Assembly: GCF_025602895.1 (NCBI RefSeq) | Contig: NW_026516259.1 | Location: 236,296-300,295, forward strand | DNA: 64,000 bases | Origin: Polychytrium aggregatum | Taxonomy: Eukaryota; Chytridiomycota; Chytridiomycetes; Polychytriales | Direction of reading: 5' to 3' | Shown here: positions 54,647 to 64,000 of the stretch, one piece after another | Layout: each line of letters opens with the position of its first letter | How positions within the stretch are numbered: the first letter of the stretch is position 1 | The notes under the pieces: model-generated | What the model was told of the DNA's origin: nothing | Database searches by the model: none | What the model saw: the letters and a program-made list of their open reading frames with translations, nothing else | Translations under genes and position numbers: made by a program

Positions 54647-57600
54647 TCAGTAGACTGTGCTTTCGAGGCTGTTGAGCGAGTTGGTCGAGGCGATCGCCGG
54701 CGCCTGGAACAGGTCCCGCTCGTATTTCGAGAACTTGCCGTAGTCTGTCCGCATCGACACGTACGGCAGCAGCAGGTTCGTGGCGATCTGGGAGAGATAT
54801 CCCTCATTGATGACGGTCTTGAGGCTCTCGGGCTTGACGATAAAGAGATTGCCGAGCTCGCGCAGCATATCAAACCGCTCCTCGAGCTTGTCGATGCCCC
54901 AGCTGCTGAACATTTCATGGTACCGAGACAGATCCCTTTGCGGCCGGCATAGAAACGGGCGATTCAGGTGGATCAACCAGCGATCCAACAGGCGATCCAA
55001 CGAGCGATTCAGGTAGCAAATCGGCTCTCCAGAGCGCCACCACCGCTTGGGACACTTACTTGGCAAGGATCAGGCTGCCTGCCTGGCTGACAGGGTACCT
55101 TTTGTAGTGCTCCAGCAGGAGGCTGTTCGACAGTGTGGCGACTAAGTGTTCACTCTAGCCCGGCTCGACCATGTCCATACATAGCGGGCAAAGTGACTGC
55201 CGACGGCCGACCCGTACCTGTGAAACGAGTTGCCAAGCTCAAGCAGCACCGTCTTTGCGTTCTCAGGATCAAGGCTCTGAACAATGATCTTGTGGATCTT
55301 CTCGACAAAGTCGCAGCACTGTCCGCAAACCTAATATCGTTCATACAGCCGAGAATCGGCGAGCAACAGTTTCTCCTCAGCATCTCTGTGTGCGTTGCAT
55401 CGCTGACGGCCCAACAGAATGCACTTTGTTCATGCAACCAGCGCCGTACTTGCGTCACTGTGTTGTTGGCGCCATAAGATTCATCCCTGGGCTTGAAGTC
55501 GGCTTTTTTCTGTCGGCCGAGCAGCGAAACAATCCAGTTGATGCTCGCTAGAAAGTAGATATCAACCTCGTCGTAAGCAATTGATATTTACAGCGCCGGC
55601 TCGGCCAGCCGTCCTCGTTGGTGAGCCGTGTACCTTCGATCTGCTTTTGGATCAGACTGTTGACCAGGGTTTCGGTCATCTCGATAAACTCGTTTTTGAC
55701 CAGGACACACTCTCGGTGCACAACCGGTGAGATGAGTATGGTTGGCAGCTGGTTTTGGTCGAGGAAAAGGAGGGTGGTGGGTCAATCGGCACTATTCCGC
55801 GTCTGCAAGCCATAGAGAGCTGGTACGGGATGCAGCAGCGACCCTCGGACTTTGGCTGCACCCACGAATGGCACTCACCACGCATGTCTGAAAATGCAGC
55901 TGAACGAGATGTAGGATCTGAAAGCATATCTTGACAAGCGGAATGTAGTGCAAGTCGGGTTCCACTTTGGCATCGACCATCGTGACTTCCTCGATGATGC
56001 TGCATCGTCAGGCCAGAGATTAGCATCGCTTCACAAGCAATTCCATGCATCAGCGCTGCCCATGGCTTCGGAGACATCATGTTGGCCTTGGCGGGTACAC
56101 TTTACCTGTTCAGCGACGCCTCAACGTAGCGAGTCCCGGTGGCCTCGATGAAGAACCGGAACAGCGAGGCAGACATGTTCGGGCTGTGGAGCCAGACAGC
56201 GTCAGTCCAGTGTGTCAGTCCAGTGTGGCAGAACGATCCATGCTGCTACGGCAAGCATGGCTCCCTTGGGGGCATGCTCGTACAGGAAGAGCGGTGAACC
56301 CTTGCTTACAGCTCCTTGGCCGATGCCAGTTCGTGGCAGCGTCTGGTTGACTCGTAGTGGAACTCGATGAGCTTTATGGTTAGCTCCACCGAGGGCAGCC
56401 CGAGCTCTTCGGGGGTCTTTTCGCCCTCGTCCTCCTGGGAATCTCCAAGAAGATTCAGGCCACTGGCTTTGAGGATAGAGACCATTGGCTTGCCATCCTT
56501 CTTTGGCTTCAGGCGATTTGACTTTGGAGACGTAGTCGGCATGCATCGTGGATGAACGCACAACGATGCAGTCAGAATCGAGCAAGCACATTTCGTCTGC
56601 TGTATTTGGCCGCCCTCGCACAGTCCATTGCACTGTTTCCGAGATTCTGTTGCCGCCTGGGCAAAGGCCATACCAGTCCGATGAAGAACGGCGCCAGGGC
56701 TTCGTCAAAGCGATCGAATAAGCTCCGGTGCTCAACATCAATGTAGCGATCGCCCTCGGTGTATGGCACAAAGAGGTCATTGAAGGCCCTGTCGATGCCG
56801 GAGCCCAGGGCCAGGGTCTCGCTCTGGGCAAAGATGGTTTCTTCATCGAACCGATGCAAGTCGTTCACGAGACTCGAGGTGGCCGAGTGTGAAAACGCCA
56901 ACTTTCGCAGGTAAAGCAGAAACGACTCTGCCTCGGCGTTGGACAGCTGCGTTTCAAGATAGCTTTGGATCTATCCGGAAAGAGTGTCGGTAAGCCGCAG
57001 GTGGCTGTCGGGCCAACTTCTGGAACTGCACTTGCGAATTACTTCCAGCACAGGGCAGTCTAATCGTTATCGCCAACATGCACCCTCCACGAATCACTCC
57101 TCCCCCGACATACCGATTGCGCAAAGATTCGCTGCAGAAACTGCTGGAGGACAGAGTGCGCGTTCGGAAATACGGCCGAGAGAATCTCCCATTCCTTCTT
57201 GACCACATTTAGGATCTCGGCGTAGAGTCGGATGAGGCCCAGATCGGTTGCTTGTGATCCGCGGGCTTTCTCAGAGCTTCCACGAGCTGTTTCGGATCTG
57301 TTTTAGACAGTGGGATCAGTCGAGGGAGTTTGGCAAACGAACGCGGTGATGTTTATCCAGTCACCGGTCTGTCTCTCCCTAACCTCATTCCGAATACACG
57401 TCTTGCACAGACGGGTTGAGGTGCGGAGCGTTGGAAGGTACCTCGATGGAGAGCTCTCGTGTGGATGGTACAGCTTCAGATCCTTGATGAAAAAGTCATG
57501 CTGGTTGATGTACATCTGAACGCAAGAGTTGCCTCCGTTGAAATCGCACAGAATCTTGGCACATTGCTGGAGCCAAATCACCCGGCACCCCCGTCCCAGG

Positions 57601-59414
57601 TGAACCCAGCGCAGAGAAGACCGCCGAGATTGTGATGGTTTCCAGTGCGATGACAGGTTCGGAACAGGGAAAGGATCACGGATCCAAGATGAAGGAGGGC
57701 GCAAGAATCAGCATTGGGGGTTTGGGCCACTGCCCCAGCCAAGGCGATATCGGGCGGCAAATGCGCCACCTACGTTCATGAACTCGATGTTGTGGTTCTT
57801 GTAGGCGGCATCGAATTCTTCCAGGATGCTCTTCTCGAAATCTTCGCTGTATTTTTCAATGTTCATTTTGGCCTGGCTCGTCGTTTGGGGCGGGTTCAGG
57901 GCTGCGTCAGCGACCGGACAATCGCCGACACCTCGGTCCCTGCAGACCGCTTCGTTTCATGTATATATACTCCACAGCCTACCGTCTCGGTTCCATGGAG
58001 TTCAATCTCCTTGGCCACAATGAGAAGCCGACGCAGCATGATGGCGACCTGGCAAATCGAATCGCGATCGCTGTCAGCATTATATGCGCTTTGGAGTTGA
58101 ACAGCCCGATCATGAATCGCACGTTTGTTTCAGCGAAGCATCCCGGCCAAGTGGCAAATGCAGAGTTACGCCCCCACAAGGTCTCGATCCGTCGGACTCG
58201 AGAGGAAGGCGGCTGCATGACGCACCTTGTACTTTCCCTCGTATCCTGAGGAACGCAAATCGTCCAAGTGGCCCCACTGGCCAACGTTGAACTGCATAAA
58301 CGAATGGATGATGCTCTTGGCTTCGGTCGCGCGGCTGATCTGTTTGTCAATGATTTCGAGCTGCTCGCCTGGCGATACGGCGATTCGGCGTCAGCGAAGC
58401 GGTATTGAGTTATCGGTAACATTCGCCAAGCTCGGTCACATCTCCTAAAGCAAAACTTGTCCAGCACGAAATCAGACATACCAATGCGAATAGCGGTATT
58501 TCCGACCTCGCCAAGCCCAACTTCCAGTGTTTCAAAGGCTGATTGAACCTCCTGAACACGCGAGGTGCCATCGAGACGGTGAGTCAAAGACTGCGCTAAT
58601 CGCAGTGCTTCGAGTGCAACACCCACGCATCTTTTTAAGTCGAAGCATTCCTCGTAGCTCCCACGTAGTTATCCCACGCCTTCTTCCTGGCTCAACCGAG
58701 GGGACAAACCGCACCTCAAATTCCTTACTGAACTCGCGAAACTTGGCTTTGCGCGAGTTGTCAGTCACTTGCGCGGCGTCCTCAAGATCGTCGATTTTGT
58801 TTTGCACTTTCTTGCGCAACTTGAGGAGCTCATCCACGGACAGATCGTAAATGCGGATGAGGGGCTGGGGGTCAAACTCTGCGCGAGGTCGAATACACGT
58901 TTGCGGACGGACGGTAGATGAGGGGGAGAGACGCAAGAATGGTTGGAATAAGGGTGAGTGCACGAATGCGTGCAAGCAAACCAAAAGCACCAGGAGGACT
59001 CGGGCTCTCAAGCACCAGATGCCACCCATTTCGGTCTCGTGCATGCAGGCTCCGATCCCCCACCTTTCGACGAAGTATCAAAAGTCTCGCTGGCTTTGGA
59101 CGACAGATTGTCGATAATATCCTTTGCAAGCATCTTGCCCTGTTTTATCAACACAGCAGTGTGAACCAAGGCATCCGCGGGTTTCTGACGCAACGTACCG
59201 CAGTCTATCCCGACGATTCCTGGCATGCATTCCTCCCGAGCAATGTTTGGGATAATTGCCGATTCCCACGCTCGGAAACGCGCAACTGTCGATCATTCGC
59301 ATGCACCCAAGCCGACGATGCTTCGAATTCTGTTACCTTGAAGGCGTCCAGCTTGATGACGTCTTTGACAGCAAGCACCTGCTGCTCGTTGGTCGGGGCT
59401 TTGCCTTTGGACAT
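54647..59414 (-). CDS. SEC10: Exocyst complex subunit SEC10 (about 18 exons)
   Basis: Tethers secretory vesicles to the plasma membrane as part of the exocyst. Exons read: 59414-59337, 59139-59064, 58878-58715, 58590-58482, 58368-58226, 58048-57983, 57872-57774, 57566-57442, 57297-57114, 56970-56674, about 56521-56310, 56183-56106, 55999-55879, 55748-55634, about 55575-55450, 55318-55218, about 55140-55070, 54935-54647. Family stretches include EFDPQPLIRIYDLSVDELLK, FNGGNSCVQMYINQHDFFIK, EWEILSAVFPNAHSVLQQFL, FNDLFVPYTEGDRYIDVEHR, ISPVVHRECVLVKNEFIEMT, LSNSLLLEHYKRYPVSQAGS and ERFDMLRELGNLFIVKPESL. N-terminal coiled coils (KLRKKVQNKIDDLED) match the family. Two late joins, near 55634/55575 and 55218/55140, do not resolve with canonical sites in my reading. 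Confidence 0.9.
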
Positions 59415-59957
59415 TTCGTACACCAGTGACGAGCGCAAAGGATGCAATAATGGTGGTTGTGTTGGTGGAGACGACTACAGCGATAGAGTGGGTGGTGGAG
59501 CCAACTAGAGTTGAGAAGCAGGCGCAGCAGATCAATGGCAGATCGAGGACCAAATGCGCCGCTGGCCAGGCGCCAAGCAAGCAGGCACACTCTGATCGGA
59601 TGACACCCAATGCTCTCTGGAGCCATGGCCATCTGCCACACGCTTGGCCTTCGCTCCAGTGTACCCAGTCGCTCAATCTCGAGCGCCGACTGGAAGAGTC
59701 GGATTACACTCCGGGCTCACTCCAGAGAGCTACAAGACCCCGAGCAGAAACCAGTACAGCCACGAATGGCGCGGGAGGTCTGAGAACAACAGAGGGAGAC
59801 GGTTCTCTAATCGTGTTCCTGTGCGTGCCGTGCTGACTGAAATGCACAAGGGACAGTATATGTCCAGCTACAGCCAACGAGCCTGCAGCCAACGAGTCTG
59901 TAGCCAACGAGTCTGTAGCACGTTTGTTGGTGCCGACGAGTTGGCAGACAGAGCCAT
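59415..59957. other. Intergenic region with 16-bp direct repeats
   Basis: Between a minus-strand start and the end of the next minus-strand gene. It contains three copies of a 15-16 bp repeat (AGCCAACGAGTCTGT type) at about 59872-59918. No gene seen. Confidence 0.55.
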
Positions 59958-61287
59958 CTACCCCTCCAGGGCGGCCAGGTCCTCGTCATCCTCTTCCTCG
60001 GGGGCATTGTCATCGTTTTCATACCCGCCGTTACCGCCGCTGCAGGATATGATCCAGTCGGCCAAGTCCTCATTCAAATGCACCCGGATTGCCTCTCGAT
60101 CAACCTTGGCGACATCGATATCGTCGAGCGATCGTCCCGGGTCCTGGTTGTCCTGCGGCACCACAAAGACGGCCTCCCACGCCTGCGTCGTCGACTCGAT
60201 AAATGCGCCCTCCTTCCGCAGGTTGGCTTGCGAAAAGACGGTCGAGGGCCGGGGTGATCGCAGAAGCAGCCTATACGAGTACCGCATCGACAGCACGGCG
60301 ATGACGAGAAGATCCCTGGACGCTTGCTTGCTCTCGTAGATGGAGTGGAAGAGCAGCGCGATTTCTTTCCAAGCCAGGTAGTCGTTGCTGCGGATGTGGA
60401 GGTATTCTCGGTAGCAGGTGAGTGACTTGATAAAGTGGTGGTTCAGGCGGTAGATCTGGGCGATGAGAAAGTAGTAGCCTGGCTCGCGGTTCGGCTGTGG
60501 TCGTGGTGATGACGGTTGGGGTGACGGAAGGAGGGGAATCGGATCCAGAGTCAGAAAATACTAAAAACGATATATCCCGGTAGCTTGACGTCTGTCTGGA
60601 TCGTCGATGACTGTGCCAGTGAGCCCATGGCGCATATGAGCATCGCACTTTGCCCTGGCCTTGAGCATCTCATGCTCGCATTTTGATCCGCCGCGGGCCT
60701 ACCTCCGCGGGTTTCTCGATCCACGCCAGCGCCTCTTCATTCCGGCCGAGGCGTAGACAACACCGTGCGCCAATCTCGCAGATTTCCTTGATCTGAATGG
60801 GTTTGGGCCGGGCGGCGTTGTGCTTGACAAACTCGGCAACGAGACCCAGACACTCTTCATACTTGCGCTGGAGATACAAAATCTCGATGCCGTTGATGAT
60901 TTGGTTCGGGCCAAGCTTTTCACCGAACCGCGCTGAGACATCGAGCGAAGCGCCTAACAGCCACTGGATGATGGCGATGATAAACAGTTGGCAGAGCGAC
61001 ACGAACGGAGCGATAGAGGGAGAATGTGGATAGCGAGCGATGGTCAGCACGGCCGACAGGCGAGGGCTGAGGGACAGACGACTCATCTCGATGAAGATTC
61101 CCCCATCGGACGACGGGCATCTTGATTTTCAGCAACGTACTCCGCGCGGAAGTGCCCGAGCAGCAAAGTCGGTGTCGATGACATGCCGGTTCCGCTTTGG
61201 GGTCTGTTCGAACAGATCGTCCGAGTCGTCGAACTGGAAGATGCCGTGGGACTCGCTCGAGTCCTCCTGGACAGGTTGGTCTGTCAT
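59958..61287 (-). CDS. TPR-like helical-repeat protein (314 aa)
   Basis: Exons 61287-61141, 60963-60703 and 60494-59958 join in phase. The N terminus is acidic (DSSESHGIFQFDDSDDLFEQ). TPR-like helix pairs follow: NGIEILYLQRKYEECLGLVA, EICEIGARCCLRLGRNEEAL, GYYFLIAQIYRLNHHFIKSL and WKEIALLFHSIYESKQASRD. The C terminus is strongly acidic (PEEEDDEDLAALEG). The gene is divergent from CDC123 across 288 bp. It is probably a protein-interaction adaptor. I cannot name the family; the VFSQANLRKEGAFIESTTQA stretch near residue 235 should be diagnostic in a search. Confidence 0.75.
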
Positions 61288-61575
61288 CCGGTGCAGGGCC
61301 GTGCTTGGGCTGGAAGCGGCGATAGGTAGCTCGGCAGCTCGGCAGCGATGATCGGCTTGTCGATCGGCAGGATCGGTGTTCTGGATCGGGATTGACTGGG
61401 ATGAGGTGAAATGGAGGGCCGAAAGTGTATTCCGGGAGGGACATCATGTGAAGTGCTCGTGACCAGCCGTCCCGGAAACGATCGTCGTCAGCGCAGCCAT
61501 TCATTCGGTCGCTGTTTCCTGTTGATCCACTTGCCCACTTGCCTACTTGCCCACTCGCCCACTTGCCCATCCGCC
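61288..61575. promoter_or_regulatory. Shared divergent intergenic region (TPR gene / CDC123)
   Basis: Only 288 bp separate the two start codons. It includes a run of CCACTTGC-type repeats at about 61526-61568, directly before the CDC123 ATG. Confidence 0.55.
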
Positions 61576-63432
61576 ATGTCCAGCGACTCTGAAGTCCAGG
61601 TCGAGTTCCCGCCCATCACGGTGCAGCATGTCCGCAACTGCGAGTTTGGCTCGTGGTATCCCAACTTCCGCAAAGTCTCGATCAAGAGCCACGTCATCTC
61701 CCTGACTCCAGCCTTTGTGGACTATCTCCTCCAAGACGGCGTCTTCCTGCCGCTGGACAGGTAGGATGCGATTTGAGGGAGACAAATGATGGTGATGGCG
61801 GTGACGGAGGGAGAGCTCATGCCCACCGAGAGCAGTGGTATCAATCTGCCTGCCAAGGTGCCCATGGCTCGCTGGGATGCCTGAGTGATCGCAGCAAATC
61901 CCATCTTGGATCGTCGGCAGCGAGTGGTTGGCGAGCATGCGATTCGCTCTGTCTATAACCAGCACCGTCACCCCCGATGCAGTGCCGGCCAAGTTCAGCC
62001 ATCCTACCATGCAACCATATCCGATGACTGGGACGGGGACGAGAGTGCTTTCCAAGAGCCCTCGGGCGATGGCGATGATGGCGATGATGGCGATGACGAT
62101 GATGGCGATGATGATGGCGACCAGGTCGAGGTTCCACAGTTCCCTGAGCTCGACCAGACCATCATGGATGCAATCGACGATTTGGGCGGAGCCTGCTTCC
62201 CCAAGCTGAACTGGAGCTGCCCAAAGGTAGGCTGTCTTCACGATGCCGCCGGCTGCAATCTTGGATATCGGGGCTGTGTCATCAAACACATGGATGCTGT
62301 GCGCTTGGCAGTTTCTAATCTCGGGATCCAGTCTCGCATCAAGCGCACAGCATCCATGAGTCACAGCAGCTCTCCTCATGGTGCCGCTGCCATATGAACG
62401 GACGTTGGGCTTGATGTGGGCTGCTTCGTTCGCCCGCCCGCTTATTCCATACTTTTGTCGTTGGCTGCAGGATGCCTCATGGATGGCGCTGTCACAGAGC
62501 CTCAAGTGCACGACGCCGTCCGACATATATCTGCTTCTCAAGTCATCGGACTATATCTCGCACGATCTGCTGCAAGCCTTTGAGTACTGCGTCGATCACA
62601 CTGGCAGCAAGCCCAGCGACGGTGAAGGCGAAGGCACCAAGAAGGAGCAGCCGAAACGACAACCGCTCGAGGGCGCTCACCTGGTGCTGCGAAAATGGTA
62701 CAGCCTGGACTTGTCGATGGAGTACCGCTGCTTCGTGCGGAATCGACAGCTGATTGCGATCAGCCAGCGAGACCATGTGAACTACTACGACTTCCTGGCG
62801 GAGCAGGAGCAAGAGACTGTCTCGCTCTTGAACGACTTTTTCAACACCCACATCAAGGATCAGTTCCCGGATCCAGACTGTAATTATCGATTGCGGCATA
62901 TCCTGCGGGCGTTCTTTGGCATGCCGTGCACACCCTGCGCCGATGCGATCCCTCAGAGCATGGAGTGTTCTGATGTGTTCCACTGCCGATGCCACACTCT
63001 CACCAACTAACTCGCCGTCGAACATCGTGTCGTCTCCAGACGTCTTTGACATATACATCAACAAGACAAACAAAAAGGTCTTCCTGATCGACTTCAACCC
63101 GTTCAGTCCCACGACCGACGGTCTGCTCTTTGACTGGGCCGAGCTTCTGACTCGTACGTATGGCCATCGGCTGGCTGGACTGGAAGGTTTGCTGTTCAGA
63201 TGCCCGAATCCAGACTGGACCAGGACTCACGACGCCATCGCTCCTTCCCAATGTCATCACAGTGGATACACTTCAGTTCCGGATCATCAAGTCCAGGGGT
63301 CAGGCGTCCCAGTCGCTCCAGCCCGCCCATGCCACAAATCGACTTCCCAAAGATGTGATCGATCTGTCGGACGGAACCAGCATCGCCGAGTTTGCAGCCC
63401 GGTTCAAGGAGGAGGTTGAGAGGGCGGCGTGA
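61576..63432 (+). CDS. CDC123: CDC123, eIF2 assembly factor
   Basis: ATP-grasp-like protein that binds eIF2 gamma and promotes eIF2 complex assembly. Exons 61576-61760, 61983-62226, 62471-62879, 63040-63153 and 63263-63432 give 373 aa. Diagnostic parts are [20 protein letters not shown] and [19 protein letters not shown]. An acidic Gly/Asp loop ([19 protein letters not shown]) follows, longer and more repetitive than I expect for the family. Then come [52 protein letters not shown], and [20 protein letters not shown] before [18 protein letters not shown], holding the metal/ATP-site residues. Confidence 0.94.
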
Positions 63433-63578
63433 GGGCCCAGAGCGGGATCGGGCGCTGGTTGATGCTATGCTGTCCAAGAGCGGGTGCCGTCATTGCAGCG
63501 CTGCCAATGGATTGTCCACCGAATCTCTTCAGTTCCCGGTGAGGAAGCCCGTCTTGGGCATCGGGCATGGGAGGGAGG

Positions 63579-63678
63579 TACACTTTATTCAGAAAAAAAC
63601 GGGACAATATAGCCGTTTCCATGAACATGTAGTATGTGCTGTGCTTGCGTCAAGCAAAGCCACAAGAAATAAAACAGA
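63579..63678 (-). other. Conserved 3-prime non-coding tail of Fanzor element D (candidate guide-RNA region)
   Basis: Directly downstream of the zinc-ribbon stop codon, nearly identical to the tail of copy C at 12404-12507 apart from a shorter T run. It ends in the shared terminal motif (reading inward: TACACTTTATTCAGAAA). Confidence 0.45.
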
Positions 63679-63889
63679 TCACTTTGGCAGCCTCCGAGTG
63701 AAGACCGCCGGTCGCTCTCCGATCTCCACAATCGACCTGCACACTGTGATCATGTTGCGCGCCGCATTGACGTCGCGATTCCACACTGTCCGGCAGCTGG
63801 GATTCTTGCAGCTCCTGACAAAGTGGGAATTCGCAACACTGGGCGCATCGAGTCCTTCCAACCGAACTGGCTCCAGGCACTTGGAGCAC
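63679..63889 (-). pseudogene. Fanzor-type element remnant D, zinc ribbon and RuvC-III only
   Basis: Minus-strand frame with MCSKCLEPVRLEGLDAPSVA, then NSHFVRSCKNPSCRTVWNRD and VNAARNMITVCRSIVE, ending FTRRLPK. It is almost identical to copy C, differing by a few residues (CKSIVETGGRPVVF in C, CRSIVEIGERPAVF here). The match stops abruptly at TGTGCTCCAAG near 63886. Upstream is inverted sequence from another part of the same protein family. Confidence 0.78.
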
Positions 63890-64000
63890 ATCGGCGACCC
63901 AGACCCCAACCGCACCACTTGGATTGGCATCGATCCTGGAGTCGGCTCCATCTTCATGGCGGTCATCCAAGCACCGAGCCACCAAGACGAGGTGGTCTCA
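63890..64000 (+). pseudogene. Fanzor-type element fragment D-prime, RuvC-I block (runs off window)
   Basis: Plus-strand open frame reading PDPNRTTWIGIDPGVGSIFM then AVIQAPSHQDEVVS to the window end. GIDPGVGSIFMAV is a classic RuvC-I strand with the catalytic Asp, the block missing from remnants A, B and C. It lies head to head with fragment D. It may continue as a longer copy outside the window; I label it pseudogene only because its start is fused to an inverted fragment. Confidence 0.65.

Overview
The window looks like nuclear DNA of an early-diverging zoosporic (chytrid-type) fungus. It is GC-rich and uses the standard code, with TGA as a normal stop. Most genes are split by short GT-AG introns of about 60-350 bp with fungal-type donors and acceptors. 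The products are eukaryotic housekeeping proteins: exocyst, V-ATPase, eIF2, the U2 snRNP subunit SF3B6 and an XPC-type repair factor. The species is my inference. A TIR-NACHT-WD40 receptor and Fanzor-type (eukaryotic TnpB-like) remnants fit that placement but do not prove it.

Layout, left to right. 1-1333 (-) is an ankyrin + CCCH zinc-finger protein cut by the window edge. 1334-3998 is repeat-rich non-coding DNA. 3999-6225 (+) is an F-box/ankyrin protein with membrane segments. 6896-7711 is a Fanzor remnant. 8110-11526 (+) is a large coiled-coil protein. 11774-12507 holds a degenerate tRNA-like sequence and a second Fanzor remnant. 12973-13494 (+) is a small membrane protein. Four minus-strand genes follow: RAD4/XPC, V-ATPase subunit C, a SARNP/Tho1-like protein and an APC-family amino-acid transporter. 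The transporter is divergent from FIG4 (+). FIG4 is followed by eIF2 beta and an alpha/beta hydrolase. Next come PDRG1-like (-) divergent from SF3B6 (+), a deleted Fanzor copy, HEM25/SLC25A38 (-), and a SPRTN-like protease (-) divergent from the TIR-NACHT-WD40 gene (+, 43314-48165). The right part carries a predicted mitochondrial alpha-solenoid protein (-), a cPLA2/PLB-type lipase (-), exocyst SEC10 (-), and a TPR protein (-) divergent from CDC123 (+). The window ends in two Fanzor fragments lying head to head.

There are no operons. Neighbouring genes appear functionally independent and several pairs share short bidirectional intergenic regions. eIF2 beta and CDC123 (an eIF2 assembly factor) both act in eIF2 biology, but they lie 28 kb apart, so I treat that as coincidence.

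The most notable content is of three kinds. First, a fungal NLR-like receptor with an N-terminal TIR domain and WD40 repeats kept at exactly 126 bp. Second, a dispersed Fanzor family with a shared terminal motif and a conserved 3-prime non-coding tail. Third, unusual gene architecture: micro-exons of 5, 8 and 9 nt and two apparent GC-AG introns. Exon joins were inferred by eye from splice consensus, reading-frame phase and family conservation, so individual boundaries may be off by a few bases.
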